Assembly: GCA_910578405.1 (NCBI GenBank)
Contig: CAJTQO010000008.1
Coordinates: 35,743 to 99,742, forward strand
Length of the DNA: 64,000 bases
DNA from: an uncultured Lachnospiraceae bacterium
GTDB taxonomy: Bacteria; Bacillota; Clostridia; Lachnospirales; Lachnospiraceae
Reading direction: 5' to 3'
Below are positions 8,199 through 17,856 of the stretch, one piece after another. How positions within the stretch are numbered: position 1 is the first letter of the stretch; every line of letters starts with the position of its first letter. The notes below the pieces were generated by a model. That model did not search any database and had not been told where the DNA came from. It was given only the letters and a program-made list of their open reading frames with translations. The position numbers and the translations under genes were made by a program.

Positions 8199-8570
8199 TC
8201 ATTTTTCCCTGACCACCTCTGGAAGGAAGAAACAATCCCTGTCCATATTCATTGCAACAGCCATATCCAATCCGGAAGGCTTACGGTCATTTACGACAAT
8301 CCTCTCTCCCGCCGGCATATTAAAAAGTATTTCATCATACCGGATTCCATGCCTTTTCAAAAAATCCAAAGTCATCTCCTTATATTCCTCTGGCCTTGCG
8401 GTAAAAATAATGACCTTATCCCCATCCGGTATTGCCTGCAAATATTCCGACGCACCAGGGAGCAGCGTATCCATGCCATCAAGCAGATATCCATTGTGTT
8501 TCAACAGTGTCCCATCCAAATCGAACACCCATGTTTTCGGCAATGTTGACAATACTAGTTTCTCTTCCAC
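8199..8570 (-). CDS. Small HAD-superfamily phosphatase
   Basis: A 123-residue HAD protein without a cap domain: motif I WVFDLDGTLLKHNG, motif II IIFTARPEEYKE, and an end motif VVNDRKPSGLD. It probably removes a phosphate from a sugar phosphate of the locus; such minimal HAD proteins are common in surface-glycan clusters. It starts at GTG and overlaps the preceding gene by 16 bases, so translation is probably coupled. The substrate cannot be read from the sequence. Confidence 0.78.
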   Translation of the reverse strand: MEEKLVLSTLPKTWVFDLDGTLLKHNGYLLDGMDTLLPGASEYLQAIPDGDKVIIFTARPEEYKEMTLDFLKRHGIRYDEILFNMPAGERIVVNDRKPSGLDMAVAMNMDRDCFFLPEVVREK

Positions 8571-9835
8571 TTAAATCCATCCTTTACTACTATGTTCTCC
8601 CATCCATCGAGCCTATACATATCAACCGCTTTCCACTGTGTGTCGCTATAGTTATAATCCGGATAAAGCGCTATCTTTTTCGCTTCTGCCGTGTTAAGCA
8701 CATCGCACATCCCGCTTCGTATGCCGACAAATATCCCCGCCCGCTCCACTATGGATTTCATTGCTCTGATTTGCGGGCTTATTGCCCTTGTCCCAGGCAA
8801 CGGCTCTTCATTGCCCGCTACATTCGTATAACATTCCAGGCCCAATGACCGATAATGCCCCACCACATCATGCCATATCCCCTCTGGCAGCGCTGCCACG
8901 GATTTTGCATAAGGGGACAGAATCACAGCGTTTCCAGGCCGGATATCTCCTGCCTCAACGTCCTCGTAAAACCCTGTTGGCTTTACCGGCTCCGTATCCG
9001 GCGGCAGGCCAAACACTCCGCAACAGTAAATCCGTTCCAAAGGAATCCTCTTTAAATAAAGCGCTTTGGACAAATTCACTATATATGGGCGATCCTGATG
9101 TGGGATAAAAACATTCCTGTCACGCACATACAGTGCAGCCTGTATCATACCATCCATATCTTTCTGGGAAAATACTTCAACTGCATACCGGAAAAATCCT
9201 CCTGCCGCTTTTACAACACCGCTTTCCTCCGGGCAATAAAGTTCCGCAACCTGCCCACATGCATTCCCAACTACGCCAATTACACACTTAACAACTTCCC
9301 TTCGCTGTAAAAAATACGGCAGATAGGACATCATAAAACAAATATCCCCCAAAGCCTGGAAGGGACATAATATTTTGAAATATCCCGGATATTTTCCAGA
9401 AAGCCCGGCAAGCAGCCTTTCCCCTCTTTCTTCCCTTTCCTTCATACGCTTTACAGTTTCCCCGGATAGGGAATAATCCGCATAGCTGTTATAATCCACC
9501 ATCTTTCTGACAAGCCCTCTGTAACCTAACCGTTTCAGTTGGCGGGACATAGCGGCATAAGCCCTTGCCGCAATGCAGACAACCGTATTTTCCTGGCCGT
9601 CGGACAGTATCGTCTGCGGTTTTACAATGGGAATGCCTTTATATAAATTCCCATGCTTGTTGGGGTTATTATCTAAAATAGCCGCCGGACAGTATTTTTT
9701 AGACAACAATAAATCCGCTAAATCTTCCGTAGCGTGACAATGGCCAAACAAATAAACCTTTTTGCCCTGAATCCCCTTTTCCCGTTCTAAGCCTCTTAAA
9801 GACGAAACCATTTCCTCATAGCGCCGTTTATCCAT
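8555..9835 (-). CDS. GT9-like glycosyltransferase with N-terminal Rossmann-like domain
   Basis: A 426-residue protein in two parts. Residues about 22-125 form a small Rossmann-like domain (KKVYLFGHCHATEDLADLLL, then AAILDNNPNKHGN), the same module seen in nine other enzymes of this locus. The rest resembles GT-B heptosyltransferases of family GT9: ILCPFQALGDICFMMSYLP has the GD of the family's N-terminal motif, and FVGIRSGMCDVLN matches the C-terminal nucleotide-sugar motif (normally G.DSG..H). It is divergent, so activity is inferred. GGGGAG precedes the start by 6 bases. Confidence 0.65.
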   Translation of the reverse strand: MDKRRYEEMVSSLRGLEREKGIQGKKVYLFGHCHATEDLADLLLSKKYCPAAILDNNPNKHGNLYKGIPIVKPQTILSDGQENTVVCIAARAYAAMSRQLKRLGYRGLVRKMVDYNSYADYSLSGETVKRMKEREERGERLLAGLSGKYPGYFKILCPFQALGDICFMMSYLPYFLQRREVVKCVIGVVGNACGQVAELYCPEESGVVKAAGGFFRYAVEVFSQKDMDGMIQAALYVRDRNVFIPHQDRPYIVNLSKALYLKRIPLERIYCCGVFGLPPDTEPVKPTGFYEDVEAGDIRPGNAVILSPYAKSVAALPEGIWHDVVGHYRSLGLECYTNVAGNEEPLPGTRAISPQIRAMKSIVERAGIFVGIRSGMCDVLNTAEAKKIALYPDYNYSDTQWKAVDMYRLDGWENIVVKDGFKWKRN

Positions 9836-9846
9836 ATGCTTCTCCC

Positions 9847-10236
9847 CTACTTCAATATTGCTTCGAAGATTTCCCTTTCCTCCATTAGCCCTGTCCTCAA
9901 ATAATGAAAAAGCCCCGGATAACTGGCATTATCAGAAACCAAAATAATCTGGTCCGAAAACTCGTACATTGTGTAAAGCCGCAAGAAAGAATCATATTCC
10001 TGCCCTTGGAGAAAAACAACGTCCGCATTGCCTGTCCCTTCCAAACTGCCGCCTTCGTAACCATTTACCATAATTAGGATTTTCTCCTGCAATGCCTGTT
10101 TGCCCACAAAATCAAAGAATCTTACAAACATTTGATCTTGCAGGCTTATACAGTCAAAAACAATGATTTTCCCATATTCCTCTAAATATTTTTCTAATGT
10201 GGAAACCATATTCCAAAAAAACGGCACATCCCCCAT
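9847..10236 (-). CDS. Unknown 129-residue protein of the heptose locus
   Basis: I do not recognise this protein. It has no signal peptide or membrane segment. It alternates hydrophobic beta-like stretches (KIIVFDCISLQDQMFV, KILIMVNGY, DQIILVSDNASYP), which suggests a small alpha/beta fold of about one nucleotide-binding domain, and ends TGLMEEREIFEAILK. It sits between a GT9-like gene and gmhA with short gaps, so it belongs to the operon. It may be a receptor- or acceptor-binding subunit, but nothing in the sequence proves this. Confidence 0.7.
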   Translation of the reverse strand: MGDVPFFWNMVSTLEKYLEEYGKIIVFDCISLQDQMFVRFFDFVGKQALQEKILIMVNGYEGGSLEGTGNADVVFLQGQEYDSFLRLYTMYEFSDQIILVSDNASYPGLFHYLRTGLMEEREIFEAILK

Positions 10237-10279
10237 ACAGCTCCCCCTCTGTCTCCACTAAGATTAAATGGCGCCTTCG

Positions 10280-10861
10280 TTACATCATATCCTCAATAAG
10301 TTCACATATGATATGGCCAATCATAATATGCGCCTCCTGTATCCTGGCTGTAACATCATCCGGCACAATAACCGCCACATCCACAACATCCTTTATTTTT
10401 CCCCCATCCCGTCCCAGGAGGGCCACCGCCCTGCCGCCAATTTCCTTTGCCTTCAAAAAAGCCTGGTATACATTTTCTGAATTGCCGCTTGTGCTGATGC
10501 CAACTAAAAGATCTGCCGCATCCATATATCCTTCCACTGCCCTGGAAAAAATTCTGTCATAGCCATAATCATTTGCTATCGCTGTCATAGACGCTACATC
10601 TGCATTAAGGGCTATAGCAGGAAGCGGCCCCCGTTCTTTCCGGAACCTTCCAACCAGTTCCCCTGCTATATGTAAAGAATCCGATGCCGATCCCCCGTTC
10701 CCGCACAAAAGGATTTTCCCTCCTGCCGCCAACACCCCTGCCATCATGTATGCCGTCTCCTGTATCAGGCTTATCAACCCTTTGTCATTTAAAATCTTTT
10801 GCTTTGTCCCAATGCTCTCCCGCACCCTGTCTTCGATTAAACCCACCCTGTTTTCTCCCAC
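10280..10861 (-). CDS. gmhA: Phosphoheptose (sedoheptulose-7-phosphate) isomerase
   Basis: Converts sedoheptulose-7-phosphate to D-glycero-D-manno-heptose-7-phosphate, the first step of heptose activation. SIS-domain protein of 193 residues with GKILLCGNGGSASDSLHIAG, ELVGRFRKERGPLPAIALN, TAIANDYGYDRIFSRAVEG and ISTSGNSENVYQAF, all closely matching bacterial GmhA. The long frame starts at GTG; a second GTG 15 bases downstream has a better GGGAG spacing and may be the real start. It is followed by hldE, giving a two-gene ADP-heptose unit. Confidence 0.92.
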   Translation of the reverse strand: MGENRVGLIEDRVRESIGTKQKILNDKGLISLIQETAYMMAGVLAAGGKILLCGNGGSASDSLHIAGELVGRFRKERGPLPAIALNADVASMTAIANDYGYDRIFSRAVEGYMDAADLLVGISTSGNSENVYQAFLKAKEIGGRAVALLGRDGGKIKDVVDVAVIVPDDVTARIQEAHIMIGHIICELIEDMM

Positions 10862-10908
10862 ATCTTATTTCCCATTATAGGATTTATTGACAGTTCCTGT
10901 TCTATAAC

Positions 10909-12396
10909 TTATGGATGATTCCTGTAACGGCGTTCCTCATCATTTCCGTTAACGACTCTATCCACTATTCCTGTCGTCGATTTTCCCGGCACAAAAGACA
11001 CCGTTGTCACTATGCCGCCATTTGCTTCCACAATGTCCTTCCCCACGATTTCCTCTATATTGTAATCCCCGCCCTTTACCAACACATCCGGCAGAACCGC
11101 TTTTATAAGTCTATTAGGCGTATCCTCTTCAAACGGCACGACATAATCCACAAATTCCAATGCTGACAGCACAAGACATCTGTCAGCCAATGAATTAATC
11201 GGCCTGGATTCCCCTTTCAGCCGCCTTACCGATGCATCACTGTTTACACCGACTACCAGGAAATCGCCAAGTTCCCGCGCCCTTTTCAAATAAGAAATAT
11301 GCCCTGCATGAAGAATATCAAAGCAGCCGTTGGTAAATACCGCTTTCTTCCCATTGCGCCTGTCGTCCGCAATCCTTTCCAACCCATCTTTCCGGTAATA
11401 ATCCAGCAGTTTCCTGTTTAATGCAACTGCCTCCCGCCCCATTGCCCTCTCCACTTCATAGGGATATACAATGCTTGTGCCAAGCTTTGACACTTGCACT
11501 CCCGCTGCGTAATTGGCAGTTTCCACAGCCTCATAAATGCTTTTCCCTTGCAGTATCTCTGCCGCCAGATAAGCAATGGAAGTATCCCCTGCCCCTGTCA
11601 CATCATAGACTTCTTTTGCCGTGCTTTTTGAATATGCCAGTTTTCCGTCTTTGTTTACCAAAAGCATCCCGTCCGCTCCCAACGTGGTCAGCACATAGCT
11701 GCACTCCGCATTTTCACACAGCTTAATCGCCGCTTTCTCCACATCATCTATTGTTCCGGCCGGCATCCCTGTCAATTCCCCCAATTCTTTCCGATTTGGC
11801 TTTAAGAGGTAAGCCCCTTTGTATTTACTGATGTTCACATCCTTCACATCAACCAGAACCGGGATATTGTTTTTTCTTCCCAGTTCCACAAGCCTTTTGG
11901 AAATTTCTTCTGACAAAAATCCTTTTTTGTAATCGGATAAAAGCATTAACCCGAATTCCCGGATTCTCCTCTCTATGGAATAAAACAAATCTTCCACATC
12001 CTTGATATGCATATCCTCTGTCTCTTCCATGTCCACACGCAGTATTTGCTGATTATTGGGGCCTATAAATCTTAATTTGCTCGTAGTCCTTCTCTCCGGA
12101 CTCCTTTTCACAGCGCTGACGTCTATTTCCAGCTTTTGAAGGGACTCTAATAAAGCATCTCCTGCGGCATCACTGCCAACCAAAGAAAACAATGCTGTTT
12201 TCATGCCTATGGCCGCCATATTCACAGCCACATTCGCCGCGCCTCCCGGAACGCTCTTATGCTTTCCTGTTTCAGAGAACACCGGCACCGGCGCTTCGGG
12301 CGATATTCTGTTTACATTTCCAAAGCGGTAGATGTCCAGCATAATATCGCCCGCTACCAATACGCTTCCATTTGAGCCACTTCTATTCTCCTCCAC
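10909..12396 (-). CDS. hldE: Bifunctional heptose-7-phosphate kinase / heptose-1-phosphate adenylyltransferase
   Basis: Phosphorylates D-glycero-D-manno-heptose-7-phosphate at C1 and, after dephosphorylation by GmhB, adenylylates it to ADP-heptose. Residues about 10-320 are a PfkB/ribokinase-type kinase (SVPGGAANVAVNMAAIGM; VYDVTGAGDTSIAYLAAEI with the anion-hole TGAGD at 267-271). Residues about 350-485 are a nucleotidyltransferase (AVFTNGCFDILHAGHISYL, with HAGH at 363-366). Total 495 residues, close to the Gram-negative enzyme. It begins at GTG after GGAGG. No HldD epimerase gene is seen, so the product should stay ADP-D-glycero-beta-D-manno-heptose. Confidence 0.93.
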   Translation of the reverse strand: MEENRSGSNGSVLVAGDIMLDIYRFGNVNRISPEAPVPVFSETGKHKSVPGGAANVAVNMAAIGMKTALFSLVGSDAAGDALLESLQKLEIDVSAVKRSPERRTTSKLRFIGPNNQQILRVDMEETEDMHIKDVEDLFYSIERRIREFGLMLLSDYKKGFLSEEISKRLVELGRKNNIPVLVDVKDVNISKYKGAYLLKPNRKELGELTGMPAGTIDDVEKAAIKLCENAECSYVLTTLGADGMLLVNKDGKLAYSKSTAKEVYDVTGAGDTSIAYLAAEILQGKSIYEAVETANYAAGVQVSKLGTSIVYPYEVERAMGREAVALNRKLLDYYRKDGLERIADDRRNGKKAVFTNGCFDILHAGHISYLKRARELGDFLVVGVNSDASVRRLKGESRPINSLADRCLVLSALEFVDYVVPFEEDTPNRLIKAVLPDVLVKGGDYNIEEIVGKDIVEANGGIVTTVSFVPGKSTTGIVDRVVNGNDEERRYRNHP

Positions 12397-12492
12397 TGCC
12401 TTGCTCTCCTCCGCTTCCTTCTAACCATCCGCTTCCTATGCCGTTTGCTTATGCATTCCATGGCCCTCACCGGACCACAGCATTGGAACTCG

Positions 12493-13926
12493 TCAACGCT
12501 TAAACGCTTTGTCCATCCATTTGCTAAGTTCCCCTGACGCCTGGCTATATACCATTTCCGGCGTAATTGCATACATACACGCAGGCTGCTCCATCCCTCT
12601 TGCGCACTTATTTACATCCTCATATAGCCCCCAGCAGTTATGGCAATTCCCTGCACGGATATTTATATTGCTTTCATATCCGTAATACTCCGCCACTGTC
12701 GGCCCAAATAATACAATGCACTTTGTCTCCAATTGTGTGGCTATATGCACAAGGCCGCCTTCTATGTCTATATGGAGCATGGAATTTTTTAATATATGCG
12801 TCACCAGCGTAAACTCCTCGCCAAATATATAGGAATCGCAGCCCTTTATCTTTACAGCTTCCTTTCCACCAAGCTGTACGACGCTGATATGGGAAGCATT
12901 CTGTTTTATAAGCTTTACAAGTTCCTCATAATATCCAAGGGGCCAACTCTTTGCAACCATTCTCCCATCTGCACAATCGCCATTTCCGCAATTAATGGTT
13001 ATATAGCCAGACAGTCCCATTTGGGCAAATCTCTTTCCGGCCCCATTATCCAAAGGAATATTCACCCTCTTATCCGAAATTTCAAAAACACCGTCATAAT
13101 TAAATCCTGTATAGGCATTCTCTCCTCTGTATCGTCTCCGATACATTGTCACATGGGCGGGTGTGGATATCCCCGCCTTTTCTTCCCCCACCTTTTCCAT
13201 AAGAAGCTTTATTTTCCTGGAAAATGCCTGGTTTTCCCTGTCCCAGATTTCTTCCTTAAAGTAATCCACCTTAATAAAATGACACGCTTCAATGGTCAGC
13301 CCCAGGGAATATTTTTTCACCCTTTTATAATACCTGCTTCCTAAGTCAGGGATTACATTTTTTACATCCGGCATATCCGTATAAAGATTTTTCAGGAATT
13401 CAAATGCCTTAACATTATAAAGGTCAATACTGCAGCCAGGCGCAAGACGGATAAGCTCCATAACCAGCCTTTTCTGGATTACCATATCGCCAAAACCGCC
13501 TGTAGTCAGTAAGGCGATTGACTTGACATTTCCTTTGTATGCAAATTCCGCGTCAAACCGGTCTGCCGCATCAAACATAATATGAGCGTCATATTTTCTC
13601 TCGAATACCGCCACTATCCTGTCCTCTGGGACATTGGCCTGTAGCAGGATTCTTTTGATTTCCTGAAATGCCGCCTCCATGCGCAGGGCCACCACCACAT
13701 AATCCGCTTCCATATCCGCAATCCTGTCCGGCGGGTACACGGGAACAACGCAGCCTTGATAGTTTTCATAGTTTCTGTCGATAAACCCCATCACTTCGCA
13801 ATAATGCGTTATCGAAAGCTGGGTATAATATTCCTGGCCGAGGGCTCCGGCGCCGTAAATCAGAATTTTTGATTTCGGAAGTATTTTCTCATATGGAAAT
13901 AAGTGCCTGTATGCCATTTCTCCCAT
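12493..13926 (-). CDS. GT9-like glycosyltransferase with N-terminal Rossmann-like domain
   Basis: A 477-residue protein. Residues about 17-125 are the locus-typical Rossmann-like module (SKILIYGAGALGQEYYTQL, with D-rich VMGFIDRNYENYQGC). From about residue 135 a GT-B domain like ADP-heptose transferases begins (IALLTTGGFGDMVIQKRLV), and near the end LHIDIEGGLVHIATQL and IVLFGPTVAEYYGYESN match the GT9 C-terminal motifs. Cys residues occur near the C-terminus (CHNCWGLYEDVNKCARG), as in other Cys-containing heptosyltransferases. It follows the next upstream gene by 20 bases. Likely donor: ADP-heptose; acceptor unknown. Confidence 0.75.
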   Translation of the reverse strand: MGEMAYRHLFPYEKILPKSKILIYGAGALGQEYYTQLSITHYCEVMGFIDRNYENYQGCVVPVYPPDRIADMEADYVVVALRMEAAFQEIKRILLQANVPEDRIVAVFERKYDAHIMFDAADRFDAEFAYKGNVKSIALLTTGGFGDMVIQKRLVMELIRLAPGCSIDLYNVKAFEFLKNLYTDMPDVKNVIPDLGSRYYKRVKKYSLGLTIEACHFIKVDYFKEEIWDRENQAFSRKIKLLMEKVGEEKAGISTPAHVTMYRRRYRGENAYTGFNYDGVFEISDKRVNIPLDNGAGKRFAQMGLSGYITINCGNGDCADGRMVAKSWPLGYYEELVKLIKQNASHISVVQLGGKEAVKIKGCDSYIFGEEFTLVTHILKNSMLHIDIEGGLVHIATQLETKCIVLFGPTVAEYYGYESNINIRAGNCHNCWGLYEDVNKCARGMEQPACMYAITPEMVYSQASGELSKWMDKAFKR

Positions 13927-13946
13927 AAACCATTTTCCTCCCGGTT

Positions 13947-15497
13947 TTATGTTTTCAACGCTGTTATTTTCTCCATCGCTTCAAGCGCCTGTCTGGGCGT
14001 AACCAAGTTGATGCAGTGCGACCTTCCCATGCGGCAGACGCCATGGCAGCCATCCAGTCCGGCATGAGGAACTAAATCTATATGCGGAACCTGCCATGCC
14101 CCCATCCGAAACGGACTGTCCCCATCAGTAGGCAGCCCGTCATCCAGCTCACTGTAAATTGTGACGGATGGCTTCCCAAACGCTGATGCAAAATGAAGCA
14201 GCCCTGTGTTGGAACCCACATACAGGTCACATTGTTCCATAATTGCCGCCGTCTGATCCAGCCTGGCTTTTCCGGTTAAATCCATAACGATTGCCCCATG
14301 TAACTCTTTTGCCGCTTCCACTGCATCCTTGCCGCCCAATAAAATAAATTTCACTCTGGTATGGTACAAACCATAACACTCTTCTATCAAAGCTTTATAA
14401 TTTTCCACCCGCCAAGTGCGCGTTTCCACACTGGCCACTATCCCTAAGGCAACAATGATATCTTCTTTTGATTCCCTTAACCGCCCAACCATAGCGTCCG
14501 CATATGCCTTACACGCATCGTCCGGCCATAGTTCCATGTCCGCATTACGGATGGCATAACCGCAGTCCCTTAACAAATTTAAGGCATATTCCGCCTCATG
14601 CATCGGTTTGCCCTGCAGACTTACCCATGAGAAACTTTTTACCATCCTACTATAAAGAAATCTTTTATCTATTTCGTTATCCATAATCCGGCCGATTTTG
14701 TATTTTGCCCCACTCCCATATGCTAACGCCAATTCTTCCACCGTATTGCGTCCGCATAATAATTCCCTGGGAAGAAAAACTGCGTCAAAATGTTTTCCTG
14801 AAAAATTCTCTTTTACAAATTCCTCCACTTTCTTCCTTATCCCATCATACATTCGGGACTGATCGGCCAATTCCCCATCTATGAGCCCACTGTCATACAA
14901 AAACAATTCATCTATGTAAGGACAGTTTTTTAATAAGAAGTAGTTTTGCTTCCTAATCACTGCGCAAATTTGGGCTTTGGGATTGTTCTTGCGTAACTCG
15001 CGGATAAACGGCGTAGTCAGTACCGTGTCACCGATGGCGTCCAGACGTATCACCAGGATACTTTCCAGCTTAGCATCCGCTTCCCATTGCGGCGATACTC
15101 CAAATTCCAAATCCAGCCTGTCTAAAATTGGGAAAAACCTGATTTCATCATCCAGGCAAATCATAACCCGGTGATCCATATCCAGCACATCCGGCGATGC
15201 TTTTGCAAACCGTTTTTTTATCTCATCCGGCCGGGAATTGGTATATGCAGGAAGTATCCCTAAATTGCCGCATTCCTTCCGCTCCGCTTCTTCTACGCTG
15301 TATATTCCTTTTCCGCAAAATTCTTCCCTCTGCTTTTCAGATACAAGGAAACCATCCACCGCTATCCCTTTTGTATGCAACACGTCCAAATAACCCCGCC
15401 CATAGTTTCCTGCGCCATAGATATACAAGGCATCATGGGAATGGCAAAAATCCAGCAGCTTTTTCTCTTCCGTTCTGATATAAGTTTCATCTCTCAT
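13947..15497 (-). CDS. GT9-family heptosyltransferase with N-terminal Rossmann-like domain
   Basis: A 516-residue protein and the clearest GT9 member here. After an N-terminal Rossmann-like module (ALYIYGAGNYGRGYLDVLH, about residues 18-125) comes ILVIRLDAIGDTVLTTPFI, the canonical N-terminal heptosyltransferase motif with its catalytic Asp, and later LYVGSNTGLLHFASAFGKPS plus VTIYSELDDGLPTDG, the donor-binding end. A C-terminal HGVCRMGRSHCINLVTP segment has Cys residues. It overlaps the next gene's end by 11 bases. A GT9 in a Gram-positive next to gmhA-hldE suggests heptosylation of a surface polymer or protein. Confidence 0.85.
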   Translation of the reverse strand: MRDETYIRTEEKKLLDFCHSHDALYIYGAGNYGRGYLDVLHTKGIAVDGFLVSEKQREEFCGKGIYSVEEAERKECGNLGILPAYTNSRPDEIKKRFAKASPDVLDMDHRVMICLDDEIRFFPILDRLDLEFGVSPQWEADAKLESILVIRLDAIGDTVLTTPFIRELRKNNPKAQICAVIRKQNYFLLKNCPYIDELFLYDSGLIDGELADQSRMYDGIRKKVEEFVKENFSGKHFDAVFLPRELLCGRNTVEELALAYGSGAKYKIGRIMDNEIDKRFLYSRMVKSFSWVSLQGKPMHEAEYALNLLRDCGYAIRNADMELWPDDACKAYADAMVGRLRESKEDIIVALGIVASVETRTWRVENYKALIEECYGLYHTRVKFILLGGKDAVEAAKELHGAIVMDLTGKARLDQTAAIMEQCDLYVGSNTGLLHFASAFGKPSVTIYSELDDGLPTDGDSPFRMGAWQVPHIDLVPHAGLDGCHGVCRMGRSHCINLVTPRQALEAMEKITALKT

Positions 15498-16635
15498 CTG
15501 ATTTTCTTATCACAAAGGCAAAAGACGTTTCTGCATATCCGTTTGCCGCCAATGAAATGTGATATGGCCTCCCTTCCCCGGTGGATGGCGGGATATCTAT
15601 ATAGTTGTTCCCTTCCTTACCGCTTCTTTTAAAGGAAACTTCCATCATATGCCCCTGGCCGGCAAACCAGTCTTGCATTTCTTCGATATCCCTTTTTCTG
15701 AATATAACGGAATCGCCGGATTCTATTGTGGATTCGTTGGAAGACAAATTGAATTCCGTTGTATGCACTGCTATCCCTCCCGGTTTCAGGCATCCCAGCA
15801 TATTCTTCAAAAACCGCTTGCTCAATGCAAGGCTTCCCACATGCTCTATGGCGCAACTGGACCAGCAGAAATCATATCTGCCGATATCCGGCGGAATATG
15901 GTTCATATTTATATTCCTGTATTTCACATTCTGCAAAAATACTGTTTCAGCGCATAGTTCCGGCTTATAAAGCAACTGTATATTTCCACCGGCATTTTGG
16001 TTGCTTTCCCTCCACGATTCCGCATTTTCTTCCCCTATGGCCAAATCACTGGCCAAAACTTTCACCCCATGGCTCGCAAAATAACTGGGAAGCGGCTCTG
16101 TCCCCACGGCAAATCCAATGCCTGATTTCCCGCTTTGCAGCATCCCGTATGCTTCTAAAACCTCTATGGTATAAACCCACTCCCATCTTTTGCGGTGCAT
16201 AATCGGCTCCCCTGCATACCCTAGCTCTTTTAATATTCTCCGAAAATTATTCCCGCCAAAATCATCCACAGAACATAACCTTGAAACTAACCTGCTTTCG
16301 GCTCCATTTTCAACTACCCTCTTTGTATAACCGGACAAATCCATTTCATAAAAATGTTTATACTTGTTATGAGAAACGGAAAGCAGCGCATCCTTCATTT
16401 CACCATAGGAAGACAGGGGACAGCAGCAAACCACCAAGTCATTGTCTTTTATGTTTCTGACCGCTTCTGCAAACGGCAAAACAATAAAATTGCCATATTT
16501 CTGTTTCCGCTTCTCCTTTGCATTGTCAATCAGCCCTTTTACCTTATACGCATCCGCTTCCTGCAAAAAATGGTAAAGAAGTTTCCCCCCTTCCCCCATT
16601 CCCCATATCCAGACGTTTTCTTCCATATCTTTCAT
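15487..16635 (-). CDS. Methyltransferase-like protein with N-terminal Rossmann-like domain
   Basis: A 382-residue protein. The first 95 residues form the shared Rossmann-like module (VWIWGMGEGGKLLYHFLQEA; VKGLIDNAKEK). The remainder resembles a class I SAM-dependent methyltransferase: GIGFAVGTEPLPSYFASHG, VLASDLAIGEENAESW, YDFCWSSCAIEHVGSLALSK and MLGCLKPGGIAVHTTEFNL correspond to motifs I, II, IV and VI. It probably methylates a sugar of the glycan. It overlaps neighbours by 4 and 11 bases, so translation is coupled. Confidence 0.8.
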   Translation of the reverse strand: MKDMEENVWIWGMGEGGKLLYHFLQEADAYKVKGLIDNAKEKRKQKYGNFIVLPFAEAVRNIKDNDLVVCCCPLSSYGEMKDALLSVSHNKYKHFYEMDLSGYTKRVVENGAESRLVSRLCSVDDFGGNNFRRILKELGYAGEPIMHRKRWEWVYTIEVLEAYGMLQSGKSGIGFAVGTEPLPSYFASHGVKVLASDLAIGEENAESWRESNQNAGGNIQLLYKPELCAETVFLQNVKYRNINMNHIPPDIGRYDFCWSSCAIEHVGSLALSKRFLKNMLGCLKPGGIAVHTTEFNLSSNESTIESGDSVIFRKRDIEEMQDWFAGQGHMMEVSFKRSGKEGNNYIDIPPSTGEGRPYHISLAANGYAETSFAFVIRKSDER

Positions 16636-17810
16636 ATGTTTTCCCTCACTTTTCCAAAGACCGCATGGAGAATCTCTTCAAAAACAAACAAGTTCCTGTT
16701 CTTTCTATATCCTTTAGAAATGAATGCACATTCCGTTTCTTTAAAATCTTTCATAGTTATGATAATTGGCGTCTGGGGATAATGCCTTAACTCCATATTG
16801 GAAATAATTTTTATAGGCCATAATCTCTTCCTGTACTCCGGCATGTAATTATCTACCCCTGCAATAATATCTATCTTCCAAAACTGCATCATCTGATACA
16901 GCTCAAATCCCTGACTGCCCAATCCATATAATATTGCGCCATTATCCAATAAACCCATATATCCTGACTGTTGCAAATATAACCGTAAATCAAACCGATT
17001 CCAAATTTCATTTACCTGTTTTAAAGCGGCATAGTTGATTGGATTTTTCCTTTTGCAGCTAAAATCACATACCGTATATCCCATCCCTTCCATAATCGGC
17101 TTCCATTGTTCATACTCGCAATATTCCCATGCATGGCATCCAAACGGGAGTTTTCCGTTGTTACGCTTTATGCATTCGTCAAAGTCCATTTCAAATGCAA
17201 AACAAACAGCCTCTTCTTTGGACGGAATGATTAATCCATCCCCATATGCCGCGACCACAACATCCTCCGGCAAATATTCCCTGGCAAAGGAAATATCCTC
17301 TTTTTTGTTATGGAGCCACTTTAAAAAAGATTCTGTTTTCCGCAGGGAAAACCCCCCATTCCCCACATACCATGTGGCGCGCCCGTTTACAAACTTATGA
17401 ATGCCATGTGTCCAGGGAGCCCCTGCATAATCCCAGCCTTTCGCACAAAACTCCGCTAATCTGTCAGAAAAAACAAATGCATCCAATTGATAAACCAATA
17501 TATATTTATATTCCTGGAATGCATAGTAAAACGTTTCTTCCAACATAAAATTGCTATATGCCTGTCTGGAAGAAAAATAACTGTCTTTAAAACGTCTTTC
17601 TTTTATCCGTGGGTCTTTATAGTCTATTTCCAATGATTTTGGCATGGCAAAATAAATATCATAATTCCCCAAAACTTTTATTGCCTGAGCAATTGCATTC
17701 TGTTCATTATTTTTTAATGTTTCCGTATAAACAGGGATTACTACTGCAGCCAGATTACGGTTTGCATTGCGGGCATTGCCCACCTTTTCCCTCTTCCCCG
17801 CTTTCCTCAT
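16632..17810 (-). CDS. DUF5672-type putative glycosyltransferase with C-terminal Rossmann-like domain
   Basis: A 392-residue protein. Residues about 20-260 match the DUF5672 type (AAVVIPVYTETLKNNEQNAI; KYILVYQLDAFVFSDRLAEF; GWDYAGAPWTHG; GNGGFSLRKTESFLKWL), which is found in glycan clusters and thought to be a GT-A-like transferase with a DxD-like QLDAFVF. Residues about 290-380 are the same Rossmann-like module found elsewhere in the locus (AILYGLGSQGFELYQMMQFW; IIAGVDNYMPEYRKRLW), here at the C-terminus. GGAGG lies 6 bases before the start. The sugar is unknown. Confidence 0.75.
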   Translation of the reverse strand: MRKAGKREKVGNARNANRNLAAVVIPVYTETLKNNEQNAIAQAIKVLGNYDIYFAMPKSLEIDYKDPRIKERRFKDSYFSSRQAYSNFMLEETFYYAFQEYKYILVYQLDAFVFSDRLAEFCAKGWDYAGAPWTHGIHKFVNGRATWYVGNGGFSLRKTESFLKWLHNKKEDISFAREYLPEDVVVAAYGDGLIIPSKEEAVCFAFEMDFDECIKRNNGKLPFGCHAWEYCEYEQWKPIMEGMGYTVCDFSCKRKNPINYAALKQVNEIWNRFDLRLYLQQSGYMGLLDNGAILYGLGSQGFELYQMMQFWKIDIIAGVDNYMPEYRKRLWPIKIISNMELRHYPQTPIIITMKDFKETECAFISKGYRKNRNLFVFEEILHAVFGKVRENI

Positions 17811-17856
17811 ACCAGCCCTCCACTGCCATACCGGCAGGCAAACCCTCCCCGCCCTA

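Noticed and set aside
10280..16635. Heptose genes as evidence of Gram-negative lipopolysaccharide core synthesis
   Set aside because: There are no lipid A, Kdo or Lpt genes, and the ribosome sites and neighbouring families are those of Firmicutes.
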